This document shows positions 52,195 to 63,489 of a stretch of DNA of 64,000 nucleotides, one piece after another; the first letter of the stretch is position 1, and each line of letters opens with the position of its first letter. The position numbers and the translations under genes are program-made. The notes under the pieces are model-generated. The model did not search any database, was not told where the DNA came from, and was given only the letters and a program-made list of their open reading frames with translations. The stretch comes from an uncultured Christensenellaceae bacterium (GTDB lineage: Bacteria > Bacillota > Clostridia > Christensenellales > UBA3700): assembly GCA_944381325.1 (NCBI GenBank), contig CALWKS010000001.1, forward strand, positions 434,001 through 498,000. Direction: 5' to 3'.

Positions 52195-53388
52195 TTATAC
52201 AAGCTTAAATCCTCTGTCCGTAAGCGCCTTTCTGATCTGCGCAATATGGTCAAAGTTCTTTGTTTCAACCTGAATTCTGAGGAAGCAACCGTTTACGTCG
52301 CTGCCCTCGTTTGCTCTCTCGTGATGCACTGAAATAACGTTGCCGCCAAGGTCCGCGATTATCGTTGCAACGTCCTTGAGCTGACCAGGCTTATCGAGAA
52401 GCTCGATCATAAGCATCGTATTTCTGCCAGACATCAGAAGACCTCTCTTGATGACTCTCGAAAGTATGGTAACGTCAATATTACCGCCTGAAAGCAGACA
52501 GCAGACTTTCTTGCCTTCTACGGGGATCTTATTGAACAATACAGCCGCAACGGATACTGCGCCTGCGCCTTCGGTTACCAGCTTCTGTTGCTCAATAAGG
52601 CTGAGAATAGCCGCAGAAATTTCGTCATCGCTTACGCTTACTATCTCGTCAACGTATTTGCTGCAGAACTGGAACGTATTGACTCCCGGCTCTTTTACCG
52701 CGATACCGTCGGCTATTGTAGAAACGCTGTCGAGCTTTTCTATTTTGTGATCGTGTACGCTGTTGAGCATACTGGGCGCGCCGCTTGCCTGAACGCCGTA
52801 AACCTTTACGCTAGGCTTAAGGCATTTGATTGCGTAAGCAACGCCGCTTATAAGACCGCCGCCGCCGATAGGCACTACGACCGCGTCAACAGACGGAAGC
52901 TGATCGAGAATCTCGAGACCGATCGTACCCTGACCCGCAATGACGTCGATGTCGTCAAACGGATGAATGAAGGTATAACCGCATTCTTCCTTGAGCTGAA
53001 GCGCCTTGTTGTAAGCGTCGTCGTAAACGCCCTTTACGAGGCATATTTCAGCGCCGAGGCGTCTTGTTGCCTCAACTTTTGAAATGGGTGCGCCGTCAGG
53101 CAGACAGATGAGCGACTTGATGCCGTTCTTCGTAGCCGCAAGCGCTACGCCCTGAGCGTGATTGCCTGCCGAGCAAGCTATAACGCCCTTTTTCTTTTCC
53201 TCCTCGCTGAGCTGGGAGATTTTGTAATATGCGCCTCTGACCTTGAACGAGCCCGTAACCTGAAGGTTTTCCGCCTTAAGGTAAACGTCGCACTTCTTGC
53301 ACAGATTAGGCGCGTAAATCATATCTGTCGGACGGATAGCTTCTTTGAGCACAAATGCCGCATGATATATTTTATCCAATGTCAACAT
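52195..53388 (-). CDS. ilvA: Threonine ammonia-lyase with ACT domain
   Basis: A 397-residue PLP enzyme that turns threonine into 2-oxobutanoate for isoleucine synthesis. The PLP lysine is in TGSFKVRGAYYK near residue 45; SAGNHAQGVALAA near 72 and the glycine loop PIGGGGLISGVAYA near 170 bind the cofactor phosphate. A single ACT domain at about 325-397 (MLMIELLDKPGQLKDVATII) gives allosteric control. The length matches the short TdcB/IlvA type with one ACT domain rather than the 500-residue E. coli IlvA. It lies 14 bases after ilvD and before ridA. Confidence 0.9.
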   Translation of the reverse strand: MLTLDKIYHAAFVLKEAIRPTDMIYAPNLCKKCDVYLKAENLQVTGSFKVRGAYYKISQLSEEEKKKGVIACSAGNHAQGVALAATKNGIKSLICLPDGAPISKVEATRRLGAEICLVKGVYDDAYNKALQLKEECGYTFIHPFDDIDVIAGQGTIGLEILDQLPSVDAVVVPIGGGGLISGVAYAIKCLKPSVKVYGVQASGAPSMLNSVHDHKIEKLDSVSTIADGIAVKEPGVNTFQFCSKYVDEIVSVSDDEISAAILSLIEQQKLVTEGAGAVSVAAVLFNKIPVEGKKVCCLLSGGNIDVTILSRVIKRGLLMSGRNTMLMIELLDKPGQLKDVATIIADLGGNVISVHHERANEGSDVNGCFLRIQVETKNFDHIAQIRKALTDRGFKLV

Positions 53389-53402
53389 ATAACGTACCTC
53401 TT

Positions 53403-55067
53403 TTACTTAAGCACCGCGCCCTTATCCGAACTCGTTACGAGTCTGCAATAACGGCTGAGCCAACCTGTCTTGAACTTGGGTTCAGGCATTACCTGAACAG
53501 CCTTTCTCTTTGCGAATTCTTCTGCGCTTACGTCCGCGCTGATCTTGTGCGCAGGGATATCTATGGTGATCACGTCGCCGTCCTTGAGCAGACCTATCTC
53601 GCCGCCGTCTGCCGCCTCGGGACAAACGTGTCCGATAGAAGCGCCTCTCGAAGCGCCGCTGAATCTTCCGTCTGTGATAAGCGCAACGCACTTATCCAGC
53701 TTCATTCCTGCAAGCGCGCTGGTAGGATTGAGCATTTCTCTCATACCGGGGCCGCCCTTAGGACCTTCGTATCTGATAACGACAACGTCGCCTTCATTGA
53801 TCTTCTTGCCGTAAATCGCTTCGATGGCCTGTTCTTCGCTGTCGAACACTCTTGCTGGACCGGTATGCACAAGCATTTCGGGAGCGACCGCGCTGCGTTT
53901 TACTACGCAACCGTTCTTTGCGATGTTACCCCACAGAATAGCAAGTCCGCCCGTGGGAGAATAAGGATTGTCAAGGCTTCTGATAACGTTGTAATCAAGT
54001 ACGCTTACGCCCTTGATATTCTCCGCAACCGTCTTGCCTGTAACGGTCATAGCCTCACCGTGAATGAAACCGCCCTTATTCAGCTCGCTGAGCACAGCCT
54101 GAACGCCGCCTGCCGCATAAAGATCCTGCATATGCGTAGGACCTGCGGGAGCGAGGTGGCAAAGGTTGGGAACTTTATCGCTGAATTCGTTGAAGATGTT
54201 GAGGTCGAGTTCAACGCCTGCTTCGTTGGCGATTGCCAGAAGGTGCAGAACGCTGTTGGAAGAACAACCCAGCGCCATATCGCAGGCAAGCGCGTTCTGA
54301 ATAGAAGTCATATTGATGATATCGCGCGCCTTGACACCCTTTTCGATCATCTTCATGATTGCCATACCTGCGTGCTTTGCAAGCACCGTGCGCTCGCTCA
54401 TAACGGCAGGAATAGTTCCGTTGCCCGGCAGAGCTATACCGATAGCTTCGCACAGACAGTTCATGCTGTTTGCCGTATACATGCCGCTGCATGAGCCGCA
54501 GGTGGGGCAAACTTTTTTCTCGAATTCGGTCAGTCCGTCATCGTCGATGATACCAGCCTTGTAAGCGCCGACCGCTTCGAACATTTTTGAAAGCGAAACC
54601 TCGCATTTATCCACAACGCCCGCCATCATCGGACCGCCGCTTACGACGACTGCGGGAATATTCATTCTTACCGCCGCCATAACCATACCGGGCACGATTT
54701 TGTCGCAGTTGGGCACAAGCACTACGCCGTCGAGGCAGTGCGCGTTGACCATAGTTTCAACGCTGTCTGCAATGAGCTCTCTCGAAGCGAGAGAATAATT
54801 CATTCCGACGTGTCCCATGGCAATGCCGTCGCAAACGCCTATTGACGGAATCATAATCGGCGTACCGCCCGCCATTCTTACGCCCGCCTTGACCGCTTCG
54901 GTCAGTTTATCGAGGTGAATGTGTCCGGGTACAATATCGCTGTGTGCGGATACTACGCCGACGAGGGGTCTTTCCAGCTCCTCTTTTGAGAAACCGCACG
55001 CGTAAAGAAGCGACCTTTGGGGAGCGGTATTCGCACCGCTCGTAAGATATTTACTGCGAAGTTCCAT
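53403..55067 (-). CDS. ilvD: Dihydroxyacid dehydratase
   Basis: A 554-residue iron-sulfur enzyme making the 2-oxo acids for valine and isoleucine. [21 protein letters not shown] near residue 77, the cluster cysteines in [12 protein letters not shown] near 118 and [19 protein letters not shown] near 185, and [21 protein letters not shown] near 465 are diagnostic. Length is normal. It follows ilvC by 70 bases that contain a strong hairpin. ATG 55067 has AAGGAGACAAT. Confidence 0.95.
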   Translation of the reverse strand: MELRSKYLTSGANTAPQRSLLYACGFSKEELERPLVGVVSAHSDIVPGHIHLDKLTEAVKAGVRMAGGTPIMIPSIGVCDGIAMGHVGMNYSLASRELIADSVETMVNAHCLDGVVLVPNCDKIVPGMVMAAVRMNIPAVVVSGGPMMAGVVDKCEVSLSKMFEAVGAYKAGIIDDDGLTEFEKKVCPTCGSCSGMYTANSMNCLCEAIGIALPGNGTIPAVMSERTVLAKHAGMAIMKMIEKGVKARDIINMTSIQNALACDMALGCSSNSVLHLLAIANEAGVELDLNIFNEFSDKVPNLCHLAPAGPTHMQDLYAAGGVQAVLSELNKGGFIHGEAMTVTGKTVAENIKGVSVLDYNVIRSLDNPYSPTGGLAILWGNIAKNGCVVKRSAVAPEMLVHTGPARVFDSEEQAIEAIYGKKINEGDVVVIRYEGPKGGPGMREMLNPTSALAGMKLDKCVALITDGRFSGASRGASIGHVCPEAADGGEIGLLKDGDVITIDIPAHKISADVSAEEFAKRKAVQVMPEPKFKTGWLSRYCRLVTSSDKGAVLK

Positions 55068-55083
55068 ATTGTCTCCTTAAACT

Positions 55084-55112
55084 AAGTCGCCTTGCGGTGG
55101 GCAAAGCGACTT
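55084..55112 (-). promoter_or_regulatory. Intercistronic hairpin between ilvC and ilvD
   Basis: AAGTCGCTTTGC and GCAAGGCGACTT form a 12-pair stem with one G-U around a five-base loop (CCACC). No T run follows, so RNA processing or protection of the ilvB-ilvC part is more likely than termination. Confidence 0.6.
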
Positions 55113-55137
55113 AAAACGTGTTGATTTGTTGTCCGTT

Positions 55138-57838
<2,701 letters not shown>

Positions 57839-57923
57839 AATCCCTCACAATTTGCATTCCCGCCGTCATAAATATGCAAAAATTTGCAACTATACGCGCA
57901 CGGGGATAATCAGATTACTTAAT

Positions 57924-57952
57924 ATAATATTATAAAACCCCTTCAAAGTCAA
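57924..57952 (-). promoter_or_regulatory. ilvB: Promoter of the ilv operon
   Basis: TTGACT (57947-57952), 17 bases, TATTAT (57924-57929). The leader is about 80 bases. It holds a near palindrome TGCAAATTTTTGCA (57873-57886 region) and a further TGCAAAT before the start; this may be an operator. No T-box or leader peptide is seen. Confidence 0.65.
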
Positions 57953-58289
57953 GTGTATTCTGATTTTTTTTGAGCTTATCAGCCCTTATTCGCGCCTTTA
58001 TGCGGCAACGCATTGAATACGCATAACTTATGATTAAAATTATGCAATATTATGTATAAATTCTGTATAAAAATAACAAACACTTCAGTTTATTCACACC
58101 GTTCTGCCTGCAATCAATACTTATCGCCGCCGTTCTCTCCTCTCGCCAAATCTTCTTATATTTCATATATTTACTCTGCAAATAAATTGATACGGCTTTT
58201 ATTCGTGCAAGCAGGCAAATAATATAAAAAAGCGGCAAATTTCCGACAAATCGTAAGAAAAAACTGAAAACTTTACGCTTTCAGTTAAA
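57953..58289. other. AT-rich intergenic region upstream of the ilv operon
   Basis: No gene or known RNA. It includes an 8-base inverted repeat AACTGAAA/TTTCAGTT (58262-58269 with 58279-58286) beside the icd terminator. Confidence 0.4.
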
Positions 58290-58316
58290 CAAAAAAGCGG
58301 ACTCAAGGTCCGCTTT
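58290..58316 (-). terminator. Terminator of icd
   Basis: AAGCGGAC pairs with GTCCGCTT around CTTGA on the minus strand, followed by TTTTG, about 21 bases after the icd stop. Confidence 0.85.
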
Positions 58317-58336
58317 AATATCGTATTTATTAATTG

Positions 58337-59539
58337 TCAGCCCAGTTTTTCCGCAATCTTTCTGAGGAAATCTTCGGTCTCCATAGTTACAGGTTCTTTG
58401 TCTCCCTTAAACAGAGCCGCAAGGTCGCCTGTCATATAGCCCTCTTCTATCGTTTCGATCGTAGCCTTTTCGAGTTTTTCAGCGAATTCTGCAAGCTCCT
58501 TATTGCCATCGAGCTGAGCGCGTTTGCCGAGAGCGCCGCTCCATGCGAAGATTGTTGCCACGGGGTTTGTGGACGTCGGCTTTCCGTCACGGTATTTATA
58601 GTAATGACGGGTAACAGTGCCGTGAGCAGCTTCGTATTCGTAGTTTCCGTCAGGAGAAACAAGAACTGACGTCATCATAGCGAGAGAGCCGAAAGCCGTC
58701 GCCACCATATCGCTCATAACATCTCCGTCGTAGTTCTTGCACGCCCAGATCATACCGCCGTTGCTACGCACTACTCTTGCGACAGCGTCGTCGATGAGCG
58801 TATAGAAATACGTGATGCCGGACTCTTCGAATTTTTCTTTATATTCTTTATCGTATACCTGCTGGAAGATATCCTTGAATCTGTGGTCGTAAGTCTTTGA
58901 AATGGTGTCTTTTGTAGAGAACCAGAGATCCTGCTTGGTATCAAGCGCGTAGTTAAAACAGCTTCTTGCAAAACTGGTGATGCTGTTATCCGTATTGTGC
59001 ATACCCAGCACAACGCCGCCCGTCTTAGAGAAATCGAATATCTCTATTATACGCTCGTTGTCCGCGCCGTCAATAACGAGTTTAGCGCTCTCACCCTTCT
59101 TCACGTAGGCTTCAACGTCCTTATAAACGTCGCCGTAAGCGTGTCTCGCAATCGTTATCGGCTTCGTCCAGGTGGGGATATAAGGATTGATACCCTTTAC
59201 AAGGATAGGCGCGCGGAAGACCGTTCCGTCCAGGATCGCTCTTATCGTGCCGTTGGGGCTCTTCCACATCTGAGAGAGGTTGTATTCAACAACTCTCTGC
59301 GCGTTGGGGGTAATAGTCGCGCACTTGACGCCTACGCCGTAAGTCTTGATAGCATTTGCCGCGTCGTGCGTAACTTTGTCTCCCGTACGTTCACGGTTGA
59401 CAAGTCCGAGGTCGTAATATTCGGTACGCAGATTAACGTAAGGCTTGATAAGGATATCCTTTATCCAACCCCAGATAATTCTTGTCATTTCGTCTCCGTC
59501 CATCTCGACGAGAGGCGTAGTCATTCTGATTTTATCCAT
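58337..59539 (-). CDS. icd: NADP-dependent isocitrate dehydrogenase
   Basis: A 400-residue homodimeric isocitrate dehydrogenase. I start at ATG 59539 with GGGAG seven bases upstream. TTPLVEMDGDEMTRIIW at the start, TITPNAQRVVEY near residue 75, WKSPNGTIRAILDGTVFR near 93 (substrate Ser and Arg) and AHGTVTRHYYKYRDGKPTSTNP near 305 show the eukaryote-like type II family, which uses NADP. The frame is normal in length. It lies 47 bases after ddl but has its own promoter overlapping the ddl end. Citrate synthase and aconitase are not in the window. Confidence 0.9.
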   Translation of the reverse strand: MDKIRMTTPLVEMDGDEMTRIIWGWIKDILIKPYVNLRTEYYDLGLVNRERTGDKVTHDAANAIKTYGVGVKCATITPNAQRVVEYNLSQMWKSPNGTIRAILDGTVFRAPILVKGINPYIPTWTKPITIARHAYGDVYKDVEAYVKKGESAKLVIDGADNERIIEIFDFSKTGGVVLGMHNTDNSITSFARSCFNYALDTKQDLWFSTKDTISKTYDHRFKDIFQQVYDKEYKEKFEESGITYFYTLIDDAVARVVRSNGGMIWACKNYDGDVMSDMVATAFGSLAMMTSVLVSPDGNYEYEAAHGTVTRHYYKYRDGKPTSTNPVATIFAWSGALGKRAQLDGNKELAEFAEKLEKATIETIEEGYMTGDLAALFKGDKEPVTMETEDFLRKIAEKLG

Positions 59540-59585
59540 TGGTATCTCCCGCGGCATTCAGCCGAAAAATTTTTCTTTAGAAAAA

Positions 59586-59614
59586 ATTATAATATCTTGC
59601 CGTGCATTTTGCAA
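59586..59614 (-). promoter_or_regulatory. Promoter of icd within the 3' end of ddl
   Basis: TTGCAA (59609-59614), 17 bases, perfect TATAAT (59586-59591), so icd can be transcribed apart from the cell-wall genes. Confidence 0.7.
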
Positions 59615-60735
59615 GCATTTGCCGAACTTTTGCCGTAAACGTCCAGCACATTTGAGCAAAATTTTGCATTTTTATGCGTTTTTGCGCGCAAAATCGCATC
59701 ATTTACCATGCACTCTGCCACGTCCACGTAGTTCATCCAGTTTTTCTCGAAAAGATATGTCGCAAGGCTTCCCGGTATCGTATTGGCTTCGTTGATATAA
59801 ACTGTTCCCGTTGTGTTATCGAGAAGGAAATCTATTCTTACAACGCCTTTCGCGCCCATCCCCTCATAAGCCTTCACTGCCGCAGACTGCACTTCTGCCC
59901 TTACTTTCTCTTCAACGTCGGCAGGATAAACTCTTCCGCAGCCTGACATCTTTCCTCCGCCTGCAAGATATTTCTGCTCGAAGGTGAGAAACTGCTCCCA
60001 GGTCAGAGGTCTCTCCAGTTCTGAAGGGATCGTCTTTCCGTCCTTGACAAGTACTGCGCAGTTGAGTTCAGTAAAATCAGTCAGCGCACGCTCGCATATT
60101 ACTCGGCTGTCAAAATAAAAAGCGGTCTCTATAGCGTCTTTGAGCTTTTCTCTGTCGTCGGCAACGGCTATCCCTACAGAAGAGCCCTGAGAAACAGGCT
60201 TTACGATAACGGGATATCCTATTTCTTTTTCAACCTTTTCAACTACTTTTTCGCCGCCCGTGTCGATTACGACATAATGAGTAACGTTGAGTCCCAGCGA
60301 AGAGAACAACGTTTTTGACAGCGCTTTATCCATTCCGACTGCGCTTGCTTCAACGCCTGCCGAAGTATACGGCAATCCTATGACGTCGAGATAGCCCTGA
60401 ACTCCGCCGTTTTCTCCGCTTCCGCCGTGAGTACACAAAAGACAGCAATCGGGTCTGAACAAGTTTTTCCTGCCTGCAAATCCTGCGGCAAATACACCGT
60501 CCTTATCCAGATACACACGCTTTTTTGAAGCTTTATTACCTATATAGCTCTTCACTTCGTCCGCCTTATCCACGATATAAAAAGCATTGTCTTCAATCAT
60601 GATCGGACAGAGAACGTATTTGTCTTTGAGAGCTTTAATAGCCTGGATAGCCGTGATTACCGATATGTCGCGTTCAGTAGAATCGCCGCCGTAGATCACT
60701 GCAATTTTGAGTTTTTTGTCGTTTATTCCCGCCAT
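59587..60735 (-). CDS. ddl: D-alanine--D-alanine ligase
   Basis: A 382-residue ATP-grasp enzyme joining two D-alanines for peptidoglycan. IAVIYGGDSTERDISVIT near residue 11 is the N-terminal motif; GGSGENGGVQGYLDVIGLPYTS near 115, VIVKPVSQGSSVGIAV near 183 and RIDFLLDNTTGTVYINEANTIPGS near 305 carry the catalytic and metal residues. The end is rich in Lys and His and extends beyond the usual core by about 20 residues. It lies 10 bases after the MurF-type gene that uses its product. Confidence 0.92.
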   Translation of the reverse strand: MAGINDKKLKIAVIYGGDSTERDISVITAIQAIKALKDKYVLCPIMIEDNAFYIVDKADEVKSYIGNKASKKRVYLDKDGVFAAGFAGRKNLFRPDCCLLCTHGGSGENGGVQGYLDVIGLPYTSAGVEASAVGMDKALSKTLFSSLGLNVTHYVVIDTGGEKVVEKVEKEIGYPVIVKPVSQGSSVGIAVADDREKLKDAIETAFYFDSRVICERALTDFTELNCAVLVKDGKTIPSELERPLTWEQFLTFEQKYLAGGGKMSGCGRVYPADVEEKVRAEVQSAAVKAYEGMGAKGVVRIDFLLDNTTGTVYINEANTIPGSLATYLFEKNWMNYVDVAECMVNDAILRAKTHKNAKFCSNVLDVYGKSSANACKMHGKIL

Positions 60736-60745
60736 AATTCCCTCC

Positions 60746-62323
60746 TCAATAGCCGTCGGGCAAGTCGTTTTCGATAAGCAGTACGTCTCCGCGCCGCATT
60801 ATTACTGAAAAAAGTTCCTGCGCTTCATGCAGATTTTTTCTTACGTAAATATTGCCGTCGATCATTCCTGCAGACAAAGCGCCCTCTCTCATATCGTCTG
60901 CGTAAGGCCCGATAAGGACAGCTATATCCGCCGCAAATGCAATTTCTCTGCCCAGAGCGAAGTTGGCTTCCTTTTCTTCTTTTCCCATTTCGACAAGTCC
61001 CTGACACGCCGCGATCTTTCTGCCGTCGAAGGTTGCAAGCGTACGCAAAGCGGCGCGCGCGCCTTCCTCGTTGGAGTTGTAACCGTCGTCTATGATCGTT
61101 ATGCCTGACGGATTGCCTACAAGCTCCAGTCTGTGCGGCACTGGCTTAAGCTTTTCAGCGGCAGCGGCTATCTGAGACGGAGCGACGCCCATGCCGTAAG
61201 CGACAGAAGCCGCAAGGACTATATTGCTCACGTTGTGCTCGCCGAGAAGTCTTGTCTTGCACTTCACTTCTTCACCGTTTCTGAAACACAGTATGAACTC
61301 GCTGCCCTCTCTCCCCGATCTGACGGATTTTGCATAACATTCTCCCCCCACTCCCGTGCGGTACTTTTCGCCTTTATTGTCTCTGTACATCAGTTTGCAA
61401 TAATCGTTGTCAGTATTGAAAAAGCACTTACCGCCATTTTCAGCGACATAATCGGACAGTTCAGATTTCGTATCGATAATACTCTTAATAGAGCCGAAGG
61501 TTGCAAGGTGCTGGGCGGCTATGCCCGTTATAACCGCGAATACGGGCTTCACGATATCGCAAAGCTGGCTTATGTCCCCCTTTCTTTTCGCGCCCATTTC
61601 GGCAATGAAAACCTGAGTATCGGGCGGCATTTCGCGTACGCTGATACAAATGCCCATCGGGGTATTGTAACTCATAGGGGTGGCGTAAACTCTGTACTTT
61701 TCTGACAGAAAAACTTTGAGTATGTTTTTTACGCCCGTCTTGCCGTAGCTTCCCGTAACGCCTATTCTGACCAAGTCCGTTTTTGCGTCCAGCGCCTTTT
61801 TGCAACCCTCGGTATATATTCGGGCTACGGCTTGTTCAAGCGGATAAATGATCGCCGCCGATGCCGCGAAAATCGCGGGCGACAGCATATATGTAATCGG
61901 CATAAAAACCAGATCAAGGCTTACGCCGTTCCAGCAAAGACCTTTTCCTGCCGCGCAAAGAGCAACGCTCACGGCAGAAGAAAACAACGTCTCAGCAATC
62001 AGAAATCTCAAACACCTTTTCGTGATCTTGAGCGGAGTTCTGGCATCTTTCTGCTTATGAGCAAAATAAAACCATACCGCGCCGAGAATACAGAAAATAA
62101 CGTAAATATGACCGCCTCGTTCAAATCCTTTAAGCGCGCTGATCATATAGATGAAATAACAGATTACCGCGTTCACAGCGCCGTAAAGCGCGTGAGATAC
62201 GGCAAGACGGGGCATGCGTTTCGCGCCGTCGAATCTGTAGCCGTTGAGCTGCCAGAAATTGAGAAGTCTTATATTGATAAAACTGACAAGCACGCCGTTA
62301 ACCGCCGCAAATATCCACTCCAT
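60746..62323 (-). CDS. murF: MurF-type ligase with an N-terminal membrane domain
   Basis: A 525-residue Mur ligase, most likely adding D-Ala-D-Ala to UDP-MurNAc-tripeptide, since ddl follows by 10 bases. Residues 1-175 are a polytopic membrane region (about five helices: 3-22, 40-63, 68-85, 103-122, 140-165) instead of the normal soluble UDP-sugar-binding first domain. The ATPase domain starts with RIGVTGSYGKTGVKNILK near 180, FIAEMGAKRKGDISQLC near 230 and the carbamylated-lysine region; the third domain has PHRLELVG and IIDDGYNSNEEGARAAL near 410. I start at ATG 62323; an upstream start at 62353 is also open. Confidence 0.75.
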   Translation of the reverse strand: MEWIFAAVNGVLVSFINIRLLNFWQLNGYRFDGAKRMPRLAVSHALYGAVNAVICYFIYMISALKGFERGGHIYVIFCILGAVWFYFAHKQKDARTPLKITKRCLRFLIAETLFSSAVSVALCAAGKGLCWNGVSLDLVFMPITYMLSPAIFAASAAIIYPLEQAVARIYTEGCKKALDAKTDLVRIGVTGSYGKTGVKNILKVFLSEKYRVYATPMSYNTPMGICISVREMPPDTQVFIAEMGAKRKGDISQLCDIVKPVFAVITGIAAQHLATFGSIKSIIDTKSELSDYVAENGGKCFFNTDNDYCKLMYRDNKGEKYRTGVGGECYAKSVRSGREGSEFILCFRNGEEVKCKTRLLGEHNVSNIVLAASVAYGMGVAPSQIAAAAEKLKPVPHRLELVGNPSGITIIDDGYNSNEEGARAALRTLATFDGRKIAACQGLVEMGKEEKEANFALGREIAFAADIAVLIGPYADDMREGALSAGMIDGNIYVRKNLHEAQELFSVIMRRGDVLLIENDLPDGY

Positions 62324-63041
62324 CACACACCCCCGAAATAAATTTTCCAACAATCGCCGTATATTGCGCCAGTTGTCCTATGTAGCAGAAATGTCCGCCC
62401 TCGAACATAATCAGAGCGCTGTCTGCGATAAGACGGTTGAAGCGCTTTGCCATATAAAACGGCGTATCCTTATCCTCTTTTCCCCATACTATGAGCGTAG
62501 GACAGGATATTTTCCTGCATTCTTCTTCGGTGTACCTGTTGACTATGCTTACGAAAGTTTTTTTCATATCGCCCGAAAGGGCTTTATAATCTGTCGAGCC
62601 TGCGCCCGACGTATTTAAATTCAGCCGTTTTTTCAGCTTGTATAAAAGTATTCTGAAATAATATTTTATTCCTCTGCGCGGTCTTAATCCCGCGCCGTCT
62701 GTAATTATAAATCCAGTTACCCGTTCAGGGTGATTCGCGGCTATATACGCCCCCACTCTGCACCCGAAAGAATGACCGACGAGCACCGCCTTTTTTATGC
62801 CCAGCTCATCCATAAGAGCTAGCGTATCGCGTGCGTAATCCTCAAGCGTCATAACGCCGCTTTCTTCAGATCTGCCGAAGCCGCGGAAATCGAAAAGAAG
62901 ACTGTTCACTCCGCACAGTCTCTGCGCAACGGGTAAAAAAGAGACGACCCCGCCTCCCCAGCCGTGTAGAAACACGACCCATGGCGCGCCGTCCTTTGCA
63001 TTTTTTATATATTCGTAGTTGATTTTATTAGCGCTTAAAAT
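62298..63041 (-). CDS. Alpha/beta hydrolase with an apparent non-canonical start
   Basis: An alpha/beta hydrolase of about 247 residues. Residues in VVFLHGWGGGVVSFLP form the oxyanion region, VLVGHSFGCRVGAY holds the nucleophile serine, IVWGKEDKDTPF the acid and MFEGGHFCYIG the histidine. The only canonical in-frame start, GTG 62975, would begin within the first core strand and has no ribosome binding site. The frame is open upstream (KINYEYIKNAKDGAPW), with GGAGG at 63050-63054 eight bases before an ATT at 63039-63041, so an ATT (or ATA) start is inferred. It overlaps rimI upstream and murF downstream. Substrate unknown. Confidence 0.65.
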   Translation of the reverse strand: MLSANKINYEYIKNAKDGAPWVVFLHGWGGGVVSFLPVAQRLCGVNSLLFDFRGFGRSEESGVMTLEDYARDTLALMDELGIKKAVLVGHSFGCRVGAYIAANHPERVTGFIITDGAGLRPRRGIKYYFRILLYKLKKRLNLNTSGAGSTDYKALSGDMKKTFVSIVNRYTEEECRKISCPTLIVWGKEDKDTPFYMAKRFNRLIADSALIMFEGGHFCYIGQLAQYTAIVGKFISGVCDGVDICGG

Positions 63042-63489
63042 TATCGTTACCTCCGACGTTCAACCAATAGATTACAGCGTCTTCGGTATTCTGATAAAAC
63101 TTCTTCCTTATTCCGCTTTCTTTGAAGCCGAATGATTCGTAAAGTCTTCTCGCGCGTTCGTTGGATATCCTGACCTCGAGCGTAAGCCCGTTGAGTCCGC
63201 AAAGCGAAGCGGTATAGATAAGGTCTTTCACAAGCGCTTTGCCTATACCCTTGCCGCGCGCGTCTTCTCTGACTGCGATATCGTTTATATAACCGTCTCC
63301 GCAGACTATATTGTAGCTGTAAAAGCCCAATACGCTGCCGTCGGTATCTTCTGCAACTCTGGCAACCGCGCCGAATTTTCCGCAGATCTCCTCGACCTGA
63401 GCGAGACTCCACGGCTCAACGAAGGTTGCTTCTTCTATAGCGGCGACCTCTTTCGCGTGCGCCTTTGTCATATCCACAATGTTACTCAC
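63028..63489 (-). CDS. rimI: RimI-type N-acetyltransferase
   Basis: A 153-residue GNAT acetyltransferase that acetylates the N-terminus of ribosomal protein S18 or other proteins. The acetyl-CoA loop DIAVREDARGKGIGKALV near residue 72, EVRISNERARRLYESFGFK near 105 and the N-terminal FVEPWSLAQVEEIC near 22 are typical. It overlaps tsaB by eight bases, the classic tsaB-rimI pairing. It ends inside the hydrolase gene's 5' part. Confidence 0.85.
   Translation of the reverse strand: MSNIVDMTKAHAKEVAAIEEATFVEPWSLAQVEEICGKFGAVARVAEDTDGSVLGFYSYNIVCGDGYINDIAVREDARGKGIGKALVKDLIYTASLCGLNGLTLEVRISNERARRLYESFGFKESGIRKKFYQNTEDAVIYWLNVGGNDNFKR

Noticed and set aside
53355..54494. Plus-strand open frame of 379 codons opposite ilvD
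   Set aside because: Antisense shadow of ilvD.
57839..57923. T-box or leader-peptide attenuator before ilvB
   Set aside because: The leader is about 80 bases, with no T-box sequence, no terminator and no short frame rich in Leu, Ile or Val codons.
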